The notes beneath the pieces are model-generated. The model did no database searches, was not told the origin of the DNA, and was given only the letters and a program-made list of their open reading frames with translations. A stretch of 64,000 nucleotides of DNA from Ferrimonas sp. YFM (lineage in GTDB: Bacteria > Pseudomonadota > Gammaproteobacteria > Enterobacterales > Shewanellaceae), in assembly GCF_030296015.1 (NCBI RefSeq), contig NZ_AP027368.1:4450839-4514838 (forward strand), written 5' to 3'. The position numbers were made by a program, and so were the translations under genes. How positions within the stretch are numbered: the first letter of the stretch is position 1; each line of letters opens with the position of its first letter. Below, piece by piece: positions 34,293 through 42,810 of the stretch.

Positions 34293-35033
34293 ATGATGAA
34301 AAAACTCACTCTCACTCTTGCTGCTCTGATGGTTAGCGGTGCCGTATGCGCCGCCGACAAGCCAGCGGATCAACCCTGGCACAATGAGAAGCCTCTGCCT
34401 TACACCCCTTACGCACCCACCAAGCTGATGCCTCAGGTGTGTAAGCAGAAGCAGGCCCTGGCCTATCTGGAAGAGCTGAAGTCGGGTAAGAAGGACATCT
34501 ACACCGTTAAGTCCAACGACCACGGCGGTAAGGGTGCCAACGACTCTGGCTGGCTGACCTGGACCATCGACAACCCAGACAAGCTGATCCCCTGCCCCAA
34601 AGGCGGTGCTTCCGCCACCGAAGTGGGCATGTGCTGGAAAGAGCTGAACGACGAGCCTACCGTGATCGGTCTGGTGCGCGTGGCTCCCGGTACCGCCATC
34701 CCCCACTACCACCGCGAAATGGAGTGCTACTACGGTCTGAGCGGCGAGGGCCTGACCTGGTCCCAGGGTCGCATGCAGCACTTCCAGCCTGGTGATTACA
34801 TCGAGATCCCCTCCAAGGCGATGCACTACACCCCCAACACCTATGACGATCAGGATCTGATCTACATGTACTGGTTCCCTCAGGATGGCAAGTTCTCCAC
34901 CTTCAAGTACCAGTGGCCTCAGGATGTTGGCCCAGGTGAAACCCTGATGTTCGACTTCATCCCCTACACCCAGTCTCACGCCGTCCGTGAAGGCCGTGGT
35001 GGCTACGGCTTCGATGCGGTTCGTCCTCAATAA
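34293..35033 (+). CDS. Secreted single-domain cupin, DMSP-lyase-like metal site
   Basis: 246-aa protein with a Sec signal (cleaved near residue 20, AVCA-AD). The C-terminal half is one cupin barrel. PHYHREMECYYGLSGEG gives H138, H140, E144 and Y146, and PGDYIEIPSKAMH gives H178, a four-ligand metal site plus tyrosine. DMSP lyases of the DddW/Q type use this His-His-Glu-Tyr-His set with similar spacing, but it is also the general cupin pattern. Four Cys residues at about 50, 101, 114 and 145 may form disulfides. The two adjacent ATGs (34293, 34296) cannot be separated; GAGG is in range of both. The family assignment is uncertain. Confidence 0.7.
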   Translation: MMKKLTLTLAALMVSGAVCAADKPADQPWHNEKPLPYTPYAPTKLMPQVCKQKQALAYLEELKSGKKDIYTVKSNDHGGKGANDSGWLTWTIDNPDKLIPCPKGGASATEVGMCWKELNDEPTVIGLVRVAPGTAIPHYHREMECYYGLSGEGLTWSQGRMQHFQPGDYIEIPSKAMHYTPNTYDDQDLIYMYWFPQDGKFSTFKYQWPQDVGPGETLMFDFIPYTQSHAVREGRGGYGFDAVRPQ

Positions 35034-35066
35034 ATAAACGCCTTGTTTAGTTATCTCCAGGTTTAT

Positions 35067-35092
35067 GGCCGGCGCAAGCCGGCCATCTTTTC
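35067..35092 (+). terminator. Hairpin after the secreted cupin gene
   Basis: Stem GGCCGGC / GCCGGCC with a small loop followed by ATCTTTT. It may be a partial terminator, so the DUF3299-like and porin genes could be expressed at a lower level from the same promoter. Confidence 0.65.
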
Positions 35093-35104
35093 CAGGTAAG
35101 CACC

Positions 35105-35575
35105 ATGAAACTGACTCCACTGCTACTGCTGGCCGCCCTGCTCGCCCTGCCAACTCAGGCACAACCCCAGTCCCTGCTATGGCCCGAGCTGGCTGGCAGC
35201 AACACCGACGCCCAATCGGTGTTTGATCGCATCAATCCGGCCCTGGACGGCAAACAGGTCGTGATCCCCGGCTTTATTATCGAGAACAGTGTGGCCGCCG
35301 CCCTGCCCGGTCACGATCACGTGGACGCCCTGGCCTCCTCGGCACCCACCATCACCGTTCTCAGCCCTCAGCCGGAGATCTGTCTGCACAAGCCGCCGCC
35401 ACCGGCCAATCAGCTGATCCAGGTGAAGCTCAAGCCGGACGTCACCCTGGAGGCGGAACAGGGCAAACCTGTCTACCTCATCGGTGAGCTGCAGGTGGAT
35501 AAGCACCTGTCGGGCCTGTTCAGCACCGCCTACACCCTGTGGGTCTCCGCGGTGGAGCCCTATCCGGTGCCCTAG
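35105..35575 (+). CDS. Secreted DUF3299-like protein
   Basis: 156-aa protein with a clear Sec signal (residues 1-19, cleaved at TQA-QPQ). The CLHKPPPPANQ stretch (near residue 98) and the preceding GFIIENSV region match the pattern of DUF3299 proteins, whose members are small periplasmic proteins of unknown role. The usual segment between them is shorter and diverged here. The gene sits between the cupin and porin genes in the same orientation. No enzymatic motif is visible. Confidence 0.7.
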   Translation: MKLTPLLLLAALLALPTQAQPQSLLWPELAGSNTDAQSVFDRINPALDGKQVVIPGFIIENSVAAALPGHDHVDALASSAPTITVLSPQPEICLHKPPPPANQLIQVKLKPDVTLEAEQGKPVYLIGELQVDKHLSGLFSTAYTLWVSAVEPYPVP

Positions 35576-35606
35576 CCTGGAATTTCCACGTCAGGAATTG
35601 AATAAA

Positions 35607-36689
35607 ATGAATAAGATGAAATTGGTCAGCCTGCTGGCATTGACCCAGTTTACCCTCACCCCGCTGGTGCACGCCGCGCCCGCCGATGACGGCATGAGTT
35701 TCGGCGGCTTCCTGAGAGCCAACTACGGCTGGAAGGACTACAGCGACGCCTCCAAGGACAAGGGCGGTGATTTCGCCTTCGACGCCCTCTCCCTCACCTA
35801 TGACGGAATGATCGACGGCGTGGGCCTGAGCGCCGATTATCGCATCGCCAACGGCCTCAACTACGTCAAGCGCGCCTACGGCTACATGAACTTAGGTGAC
35901 ACCACCCAGGTTCAGGTGGGCATCGTCAAGGTGCCGTTCGGCAAACAGGGCTTTGTCTCCAACTCCTACTGGTTCAGCACCAACTACTACCTCGGCTTCG
36001 AAGACGACTACGATGCCGGGGTGAAGATGGTGTACGACCGTGATCAGTGGCACCTGGATCTGGCCTACTTCGCCAGCGCCGAGTACGGCCCGGGCACCGC
36101 CGACCGCTACGCCGCCGACATCATCGGCGACAACGAAGAGAGCAATCAGATTAACGCCCGCCTGGTGTACACCCTGCCTCTGGACCAGGGCCACCTGAAG
36201 CTGGGTGCCTCCGTTGAGGCAGGCCAGCTGTATCACGCCGAGCTGTCCGACAACGGCGATCGCCAGGCCTACGCGGTGCACGCCGATCTGCAGCTGGGTC
36301 ACTGGAACCTGCAGGCCCAGGTCACCGACTACAACATCGACAGTGCCGACAAGGCGGATACCGTGACCGTCGGCGTGGTGGGCGCCCGCTACGACATCGC
36401 CGCCGAAGCGACCGGTTACAACCTCAACCTGGCCCGTCACTTTGACACCAGCTGGGGAGGCTTCACCCTCTACAACGACTACGGCCTGGTCTCACCGGAC
36501 GGCAAGGATCAGGACGACTCCATGCAGAACGTCTTTGGCGTGTCGGTGAACCGAGGTCCCATCTGGGCCTACTTCGACTACATTGTCGGCGACAACATGA
36601 CCTTTGCCGGCGGCCCTGGCGTTGGCCTACCCAACCCGGACTCCCCCACCGACAGCCGCATCAACATCAACGTCGGTTACTACTTCTAA
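35607..36689 (+). CDS. Outer-membrane porin of the flavoprotein cluster
   Basis: 360-aa beta-barrel protein. The signal peptide ends near VHA-AP (residue ~23) and the mature protein begins with FGGFLRANYGW. Repeated alternating aromatic/glycine strands run to NINVGYYF, ending in Phe. The pattern is that of phosphate-selective or general substrate porins without a recognised ligand. The ATG at 35607 (AGGA upstream) replaces a longer reading overlapping the previous gene. Its place at the end of the reductase cluster suggests it admits that cluster's substrate. Confidence 0.85.
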   Translation: MNKMKLVSLLALTQFTLTPLVHAAPADDGMSFGGFLRANYGWKDYSDASKDKGGDFAFDALSLTYDGMIDGVGLSADYRIANGLNYVKRAYGYMNLGDTTQVQVGIVKVPFGKQGFVSNSYWFSTNYYLGFEDDYDAGVKMVYDRDQWHLDLAYFASAEYGPGTADRYAADIIGDNEESNQINARLVYTLPLDQGHLKLGASVEAGQLYHAELSDNGDRQAYAVHADLQLGHWNLQAQVTDYNIDSADKADTVTVGVVGARYDIAAEATGYNLNLARHFDTSWGGFTLYNDYGLVSPDGKDQDDSMQNVFGVSVNRGPIWAYFDYIVGDNMTFAGGPGVGLPNPDSPTDSRININVGYYF

Positions 36690-36697
36690 CCCCCGCA

Positions 36698-36733
36698 GCG
36701 GGTGACTCCTCTCTTGGTCGCCCGCTCTTTTGT
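36698..36733 (+). terminator. Terminator after the cluster porin
   Basis: Stem built from GCGGG-T-GAC and GTC-G-CCCGC around a CTCTCT loop, followed by TCTTTT. It closes the flavoprotein cluster. Confidence 0.75.
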
Positions 36734-36869
36734 GGTCATACCTGTTCACACTTCTGCAATAATCTGTTATCAACATAGGGTGCTCACCCCTGAGCCCGCA
36801 GCCTTACAGGATGTACAACCCATTGGGTTGATGAGGCAAAGATAACGACAACAAAGCAAGGATGACTCG

Positions 36870-39197
36870 ATGAGCTTTACCCGCCGCCGCTTTCTGCACA
36901 CCTTGGTGGTTTCCGCCGGGGCCATGACCCTCTCCAGCCTCACCGGCTGTTCCAACGACAACCCGGACGACAAGGCCACAGTGCTGCCGGAGATCATGCC
37001 GGAGTACTTTCCTCAGTCGGTGATGTCCGGCGATCCTCGCCCCGATTCGGTGATCCTCTGGACCCGGGCCGTGGACGGCGACGGGGATCTGTCCCTGACC
37101 CTGCAGCTCTCCACCGACCCCAGCTTCCAGGAAGTCATGGTGGAGGAGGCCTTTACTGCCGCCGCCGCCAATGGCCACTGTCTGAAGGTGCGGGTCACAG
37201 ACCTGTCCCCCTACAGCCACTACTACTACCGTTTCCTCTTTGAGAAAGAGGGCAAATTGGTCAGCTCCCGCATCGGCCGCACCAAGACCGCCCCGGCCGC
37301 CGATGCCGACGTGGAGGTGAAGTTCGGCTTTGCCTCCTGCCAGGACTACCTGGGCCGCTACTACAACACCTACCTGTCTCTGCTGGCCCGGGATGATCTG
37401 GATTTTGTCCTCCATCTGGGGGACTACATCTATGAGACCAGCGGCGATGCCAGCTTCCAGGCCACCGACGGCGAACGCCAGTTCGAGTTCCGCGACGGCG
37501 ACGGTGCACTGACCATAGGCACGGGCGACAGCGCCTTCCAGGCCGCCGCCAGCGTCGACAACTACCGCCAGCTGTATGAGGTCTACCGGGCTGACCCGGT
37601 TTTGCAGGAGCTGCATGAGCGCTACCCCCTGGTGGCCATCTGGGATGACCACGAGTTCTCCGACGACAGCTGGCAGACCAACGCCACCTATCTGGATGGC
37701 GCCGCCGGCGAGGAGCAGACCAGCCGCAAACGCAACGCCGAGCAGGTCTACTTCGAATTCATGCCCATCGACCATGCCGCCCCCCATGGCGACAGCGGCA
37801 GCGGCGCCCTGGAGGTGAGCGAACAGCAGCTGTTCCCCAACACCAAGATCTATCGCGACCTGAGGTTCGGCCAGCACCTGCACCTGGCGATGACCGACTA
37901 CCGCACCTTCCGCCCGGATCACCTGATCCCAGAGGATGCCTTCCCCGCCAGCGTGGTGATGGACAGCGCCACCCTGACCGCCTTCCTCGGTGCCCAAGGG
38001 ATGCCTCAGGCAGCCATCGACGCCACCCTGGCCCAGATGAGCCCTGTGGTGGACATAGACGCCGACGCCCTGGCGCCCTATAAAACCGCCTTCGTGGAGA
38101 TCTTCACCGGCCTCTACACTCAGGAGCTGATGACCCGACTGGGGCTGGATCAGCCAAGTGCCCTGGCCCAGGCAGCCGAGCGCGCCACCGCCGCCATCAC
38201 CGGCAAGCTCACCTCCAGCTACCTCAACCTGGTGTTGGTTCAGGCCCAGGCCACCCTGCCCGATGGCCACCCACTCAAGGCACTGCCCCCCTTACCGGAA
38301 ACCGGCGTGGGCACCGGCCTGGCCTACTACACCCTGGGCAAGACCACATTGTTCTCCGATCTGGGCGCCCGCTACCTGGTGATTCGGGAGACCTTTGATC
38401 TCTACGCCGGCTACCTGGAGTTTATGGCCCAGCAGCAGGGCGGCAGCGTGCAGACCCCCTATGACCAGGCCCAATTCAGCTGGCTGCAGGGGCTGCTGAC
38501 CCAGTCCGACGCCACCCACAAGGTGATGGCCAGCTCGGTCTCCTTCGCGCCTCTGCTGGCGGACCTCTCCCCCAGCCGCGCCGACAGCGGTGTGGCGGAT
38601 CTGGAGGCGGTACTGGACTCTGACCTGGTGCCCGCCGCCCTGAAGCAGCGGTTCTACCTGAACGTTGACCACTGGGACGGATTCCCCCAGTTCAAGGGCG
38701 GCCTGATCAATGACCTGCTCAGCGCCACCGGCACCCTGACCGTCTCCGGAGACATCCACGCCAGCTTCGTCACCCAGCACCCGGCCAACCCCAACACAGG
38801 CCTGGCCTCGGTGGACTTCACCACCTCCTCGGTCAGCTCCGGCACCTTCGGCAGCTTCCTGGACGATGGCCTCAACGGACTGCTGGCCCAACTCGGGGAC
38901 GTGCCACCCGAGGTGAGCCAGCTGAAGTACTTCTTCGACACCATCGCCCTGACCGCCAGCCAGCGGGACGACGTCAGCTCCAAGTTGATGTTCTCCCGCA
39001 TGTGGGAGCATGGGGTGAGTGTGGCCACCGCTTCCGCCAGCGGCTTTGCGGTGGAGTACTTCAACGTGCCCACGGTGTGGGATGGGGTCAACATGACCAA
39101 GACCTCCTTCTACAACAACCGCGCCGCCTTCCTGGCCAATGTCCGCACTCACAGGTTCCACTGGGACGGCAGCGAACTGCAGATGCTGCCCGCCTAA
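36870..39197 (+). CDS. PhoD-like alkaline phosphatase, Tat lipoprotein
   Basis: 775-aa phosphatase/phosphodiesterase of the PhoD family. The N-terminus has both a Tat motif (RRRFLH, residues 5-10) and a lipobox (LTGC), so it is exported folded and lipid-anchored. The N-terminal Ig-like PhoD_N domain precedes the catalytic domain, where SCQDY, HLGDYIYE, AIWDDHEFSDD and SGDIHASF carry the Fe/Ca ligands. It is longer than Bacillus PhoD because of insertions around residues 340-520. Its neighbour is the pst operon, consistent with phosphate scavenging. Confidence 0.9.
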   Translation: MSFTRRRFLHTLVVSAGAMTLSSLTGCSNDNPDDKATVLPEIMPEYFPQSVMSGDPRPDSVILWTRAVDGDGDLSLTLQLSTDPSFQEVMVEEAFTAAAANGHCLKVRVTDLSPYSHYYYRFLFEKEGKLVSSRIGRTKTAPAADADVEVKFGFASCQDYLGRYYNTYLSLLARDDLDFVLHLGDYIYETSGDASFQATDGERQFEFRDGDGALTIGTGDSAFQAAASVDNYRQLYEVYRADPVLQELHERYPLVAIWDDHEFSDDSWQTNATYLDGAAGEEQTSRKRNAEQVYFEFMPIDHAAPHGDSGSGALEVSEQQLFPNTKIYRDLRFGQHLHLAMTDYRTFRPDHLIPEDAFPASVVMDSATLTAFLGAQGMPQAAIDATLAQMSPVVDIDADALAPYKTAFVEIFTGLYTQELMTRLGLDQPSALAQAAERATAAITGKLTSSYLNLVLVQAQATLPDGHPLKALPPLPETGVGTGLAYYTLGKTTLFSDLGARYLVIRETFDLYAGYLEFMAQQQGGSVQTPYDQAQFSWLQGLLTQSDATHKVMASSVSFAPLLADLSPSRADSGVADLEAVLDSDLVPAALKQRFYLNVDHWDGFPQFKGGLINDLLSATGTLTVSGDIHASFVTQHPANPNTGLASVDFTTSSVSSGTFGSFLDDGLNGLLAQLGDVPPEVSQLKYFFDTIALTASQRDDVSSKLMFSRMWEHGVSVATASASGFAVEYFNVPTVWDGVNMTKTSFYNNRAAFLANVRTHRFHWDGSELQMLPA

Positions 39198-39206
39198 CCT
39201 AAGCTG

Positions 39207-39244
39207 GGCTCTGTGATCAGGCCGACTCTCCGGAGTCGGCCTTT
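39207..39244 (+). repeat. 38-bp duplicated terminator, copy 1
   Basis: The hairpin GGCCGACTC-TCC-GGAGTCGGCC with CTTT after it stands 3' of phoD. An exact 38-bp copy (this region) occurs at 42652-42689 after pstB. It acts as the phoD terminator. Confidence 0.9.
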
Positions 39245-39393
39245 GTCGTTTAGCGCCCCACCTGCCGCAAGCGCTTCCAGCACGCCTGACCCAGATCAAG
39301 CCACCTTCAACTACATTTCGCTACCGTTTGCCCCGTTAGCCGGGAGAACTTACCCTTGTCAGCCTCTTTAAGACCGATGAAAAGGTAAGAAAA

Positions 39394-40230
39394 TTGTTTC
39401 GCTTTTTTAAAGCCTTAGGCTTATCTGCACTCTCCCTATCCCTGACTCTGCTGCCGGCTCAGGCGACCGAATTGTCGGACTTCGATGGCCTGTCCGGCAC
39501 CCTGAACATCGCCGGCGGTACCGCCCACATCCCTGTGATGAAGAGTGCCGCCCGCACCATCATGTCCAGAAACTCTGACATTCGCATCACCATTGCCGGC
39601 GGCGGTTCAGGTGTTGGCGCCCAGCAGGTGGGTAAAGGGTTGGTGGATATCGGCAATACCGGTCGTGCCCTCAAGGCCTCCGAGCAACAGATGGGACTGA
39701 TCTCCTACCCCTTTGCCATCGACGGAGTGGCGGTGATTGTTCACCCTGACAACCCGGTCAGTGACCTGAGCTTCGAACAGGTGGCCGACATCTATGCAGG
39801 AAAGATCCGCAACTGGAAGCTGGTGGGAGGGGAAGACCGCCCCATCAACCTGTTCACCCGGGATGAAGCCAGTGGCACCCGCTCCGTGTTCGTCAAGAAA
39901 CTGCTTCACAAGGGCCCGGTAGCAACCACCGCCAATGTTGTGCCCTCCAATGGCGGCATGAAAGCGGCGATCTCCCGCGATCCCGGCGCCATCGGCTACA
40001 GCAGTGTCGGCTACATCGATGCCATGGTTAAAGCCCCCAGGCTGGCCGGCGTCGCGCCCAGCAACCAGGCCTGTGCCTCCGGGGAGTACCCCGTGGTGCG
40101 AAAACTCATTATGAACACCAAAGGCGAGGCCACCGGGCTGACCAAAACCTTCATCGGTTACCTCTACAGCGATGAGGGCAGCAAGTTCATCCAACAGGCC
40201 GGATACATCCCTCTGCCAGCCCATCCATGA
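39394..40230 (+). CDS. pstS: Phosphate ABC transporter substrate-binding protein
   Basis: 278-aa periplasmic protein. The signal peptide is followed by TLNIAGGTAHIPVM and AGGGSGVGAQQV, with FTRDEASGTRSVF near residue 160, all typical of the PstS-like 2 branch. The best start is TTG at 39394, preceded by AAAGGTAAG; no ATG is suitably placed. It overlaps pstC by 4 bp (ATGA). Confidence 0.88.
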   Translation: MFRFFKALGLSALSLSLTLLPAQATELSDFDGLSGTLNIAGGTAHIPVMKSAARTIMSRNSDIRITIAGGGSGVGAQQVGKGLVDIGNTGRALKASEQQMGLISYPFAIDGVAVIVHPDNPVSDLSFEQVADIYAGKIRNWKLVGGEDRPINLFTRDEASGTRSVFVKKLLHKGPVATTANVVPSNGGMKAAISRDPGAIGYSSVGYIDAMVKAPRLAGVAPSNQACASGEYPVVRKLIMNTKGEATGLTKTFIGYLYSDEGSKFIQQAGYIPLPAHP

Positions 40231-41072
40231 GAGCAGCCTCCCCCTGGCCACAGCAGTGGTTGGCGGTGATCTCAGCCCTGGTGCTGGTGTCGCTGTCGCT
40301 GCTGGTGCTGTTTATCCTGTACTTTGCCCTGCCGGTATTGGTGTCAGAGGGCGGGGCAGTAATGACCCTGCTCTGGCGCCCCGAGCAGGGGCATTTTGGG
40401 ATTCTGCCAATGCTGTGCACCTCCATATTGCTGGCGCTGGCAGCCCTGATGCTGGCGTATCCTCTGGCCCTGGGTATCGCCGGAAGCTGCCTGCTCTACA
40501 AAAGGCATTGGTGGGGTCGCTGGCTATTGCGAACCATACGCATGATGGCTGGGATTCCCACTGTGGTGCATGGCATTGCAGCGCTGTTTATCCTGATTCC
40601 CTGGCTGCGGGAGGCCTTTGGTCAAGGTTCCGGGTTCAGTATGCTGGCCGCTGTGCTGGTGATGGTGCTGCTGATTCTGCCGGTGATGGTGATGACCCTA
40701 GAGACCCACTGCGCTCCCAAGTTGCAGCGGCTGTCACTGCCAGCCGCATGTCTGGGGTTCTCTCAGGCGCAGGTGCTCTGGCACCTGGTGTTGCCCCAAT
40801 CACGGCCCATCCTGACCAGTGCCGCCCTGCTGGGGTTTGCCCGAGCCATAGGTGACACCCTCCTCCCTCTGATGCTGGCAGGCAATGCCCCCCAGTTCCC
40901 CGGCTCTCCCATGGACTCGGTCAGGGCCCTGACCGCACACATCGGCCTGGTTCTCTCCACCGAGCATGGCAGCACACTGCATAACTCTCTGTTTGTGGCC
41001 GGTTTGCTGTTATTGCTGGTGAGCGTATCGGTCTCACTGCTGCTACGGCGACTGATGAGGGCCAACTCATGA
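40227..41072 (+). CDS. pstC: Phosphate ABC transporter permease PstC
   Basis: 281-aa inner-membrane permease with six predicted helices. The EAA loop is near LGFSQAQVLWHLVLPQSRPI, and LLGFARAIGDTLLPLMLAGN lies in the following transmembrane segment, as in PstC. Overlapping ATGA junctions with pstS and pstA show tight operon structure. The first ~12 residues are short, which is usual for this smaller PstC type. Confidence 0.9.
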   Translation: MRAASPWPQQWLAVISALVLVSLSLLVLFILYFALPVLVSEGGAVMTLLWRPEQGHFGILPMLCTSILLALAALMLAYPLALGIAGSCLLYKRHWWGRWLLRTIRMMAGIPTVVHGIAALFILIPWLREAFGQGSGFSMLAAVLVMVLLILPVMVMTLETHCAPKLQRLSLPAACLGFSQAQVLWHLVLPQSRPILTSAALLGFARAIGDTLLPLMLAGNAPQFPGSPMDSVRALTAHIGLVLSTEHGSTLHNSLFVAGLLLLLVSVSVSLLLRRLMRANS

Positions 41073-41926
41073 TCGCCCGGCTTTTTTTAAGGTGGTGCCA
41101 GTTGTCGACCCTGGCGCTGCTCCTCTGTCTGGCCGCCATACTGGGTTTTCTGCTGATGCGGGGCGGCCCGGTCATCGGCCTGCCTCTGTTCTTTGGCGAC
41201 ACGCCGGCGATGGAGGCCCTGATGGGCCACTCGCCGGTCTGGGACGGGATCTGGCCCGCCTGCCTGGGCACACTGACCGTTGTGTTTCTGGCCATTGCCC
41301 TGGCACTGGTGCCGGGCATCGCTTGCGGCATCTGGCTGGCGGTGATGCCCAAAGGTCGGTTCAGTACGCTACTGGGGCTGGGGATCGATATTCTGGCAGG
41401 CACCCCCTCCATCCTAATGGGCCTGTTTGGATTCAACCTGATCCTGTTTCTGCGCAACACCTTCGCGCCTTCAGCCAATACCTGCCTGTTGCTGTCGTCA
41501 CTCTGCCTGGCCATGCTGGTGTTGCCCTATATGGCGGTCTCCACCCGAGCGGCGCTGTTGTCTGTACCCAGGGCGCTCTCCACCACCGCCCTCTCTCTGG
41601 GGTTGAGTCGATGGCAGGCTTTGTGGCACATCCAGTTACCACAAGCCAAACGCGGCATCTGGGGAGGGGTGATGCTGTCTCTCGGACGGGCCGCGGAGGA
41701 TACGGCCGTGATCATGCTAACCGGAGTGGTGGCCAATGCCGGCATACCTGGTGGCCTGTTCGAGCGTTACGAAGCCCTGCCGTTCACCATTTTCTATTTC
41801 AGCGCCCAGTATATGGATTACGCCGAACTGGAGCGGGCCTTCGGCGCCGCCCTGGTGCTGTTGTGTCTGACTGCCACCCTGTTTGCCCTGGCCGGGGCCC
41901 TGCAAAAAGGTGCACGGAGAAAATAA
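41069..41926 (+). CDS. pstA: Phosphate ABC transporter permease PstA
   Basis: 285-aa permease partner of PstC with about six helices. The EAA loop is LGLSRWQALWHIQLPQAKRG, followed by SLGRAAEDTAVIMLTGVVAN. The ATG overlaps the pstC stop by 4 bp; pstB starts 3 bp after the stop. Confidence 0.9.
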   Translation: MIARLFLRWCQLSTLALLLCLAAILGFLLMRGGPVIGLPLFFGDTPAMEALMGHSPVWDGIWPACLGTLTVVFLAIALALVPGIACGIWLAVMPKGRFSTLLGLGIDILAGTPSILMGLFGFNLILFLRNTFAPSANTCLLLSSLCLAMLVLPYMAVSTRAALLSVPRALSTTALSLGLSRWQALWHIQLPQAKRGIWGGVMLSLGRAAEDTAVIMLTGVVANAGIPGGLFERYEALPFTIFYFSAQYMDYAELERAFGAALVLLCLTATLFALAGALQKGARRK

Positions 41927-41929
41927 GCC

Positions 41930-42631
41930 ATGCCCAATCGCAAAATTCATGTTTCCGATCTGGCCGTCTACTTTGGAGGGCAACCCGCCCTGACCGGCGT
42001 GACCGCCAGCTTTGCGCCCAATCGCATTCACGTCATTACCGGGCCTTCCGGCTCGGGTAAAAGCACCTTCCTGCGAAGCCTCAATCGCCTCAACGAAAGC
42101 CTGGGTGAGTGCCGGACTGAAGGGGAGATCCTGATGGAACTGCAGGGACGGAATTGCCCCATCGACCAACTGAAGGAGGCTCAGCTGCCTTCTCTGCGAC
42201 AGAAGGTTGGTATGGTGTTCCAACATCCTCAGCTGCTGCCCGGCACCATCGAAGACAACCTGCTGCTGCCCCTGAAGCTGGTGGCGAACACCAAAGGGGA
42301 GCAAGCGCAGACACAGATGTCCGACGCATTGAAGCAGACCGGATTGTGGCATGAGGTCAACCAGCGACTTCGGGCGCCCGCCCAAAGCCTCTCAGGAGGG
42401 CAGCAGCAGCGCCTCTGCCTGGCCAGGACCCTGGCGATGCAACCAGAGGTTTTGCTACTGGATGAGCCGACTGCGTCACTGGACCCGGCCGCAACCGCTC
42501 AAATCGAAGAGCTGCTGAATTCGCTGAAGCAACGCTTTACTCTGCTGGTGGTCACTCACAACATGGCACAAGCCAACCGTCTGGCAGACAGACAACTGGC
42601 ATTCGACCAGGGAAAACTGATAACCGACTGA
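41930..42631 (+). CDS. pstB: Phosphate ABC transporter ATPase PstB
   Basis: 233-aa ABC ATPase. Walker A is GPSGSGKS (residues ~38-45), the Q-loop is VFQHPQLLPG, the signature is LSGGQQQR and Walker B is LLLDEPTASLDP. It is shorter than the typical ~250-270 aa PstB but otherwise regular. It closes the pstSCAB operon; no phoU or phoBR follows in the window. Confidence 0.9.
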   Translation: MPNRKIHVSDLAVYFGGQPALTGVTASFAPNRIHVITGPSGSGKSTFLRSLNRLNESLGECRTEGEILMELQGRNCPIDQLKEAQLPSLRQKVGMVFQHPQLLPGTIEDNLLLPLKLVANTKGEQAQTQMSDALKQTGLWHEVNQRLRAPAQSLSGGQQQRLCLARTLAMQPEVLLLDEPTASLDPAATAQIEELLNSLKQRFTLLVVTHNMAQANRLADRQLAFDQGKLITD

Positions 42632-42651
42632 CCCACACCCTTAATCAACTT

Positions 42652-42689
42652 GGCTCTGTGATCAGGCCGACTCTCCGGAGTCGGCCTTT
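42652..42689 (+). repeat. 38-bp duplicated terminator, copy 2
   Basis: Exact copy of 39207-39244, here followed by a longer T-run, 20 bp after pstB. It is the pst operon terminator. The two copies bracket pstSCAB as a ~3.4-kb unit with identical ends. Confidence 0.9.
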
Positions 42690-42763
42690 TTAACTGTAAG
42701 ACATAGAGTTAACTGATATGCTCAGTGGTATATCTCATCGCTCGATCCACATCTCTGGGTGTG

Positions 42764-42775
42764 TGGTCATAACCA
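42764..42775. promoter_or_regulatory. Candidate GntR operator TGGT-N4-ACCA
   Basis: TGGTCATAACCA, a TGGT/ACCA palindrome 36 bp before the GntR gene, resembles the operators of FCD-type GntR regulators (TGGT-N-ACCA in FadR and PdhR sites). Autoregulation is the simplest reading. A weaker match (TGGTCATACCT) is at ~36735, upstream of phoD. Confidence 0.45.
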
Positions 42776-42810
42776 GTGTCATTCTGCGGAACTGACATCA
42801 GGCTTCTCCC

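Noticed and set aside
36730-36780. Pho box upstream of phoD
   Set aside because: CTG-containing repeats occur but at 12- and 10-bp spacing rather than the regular 11-bp direct repeats, and the base matches are weak.
36804-38270. 488-aa open frame on the minus strand
   Set aside because: Antisense to phoD, which shows the full set of PhoD metal motifs.
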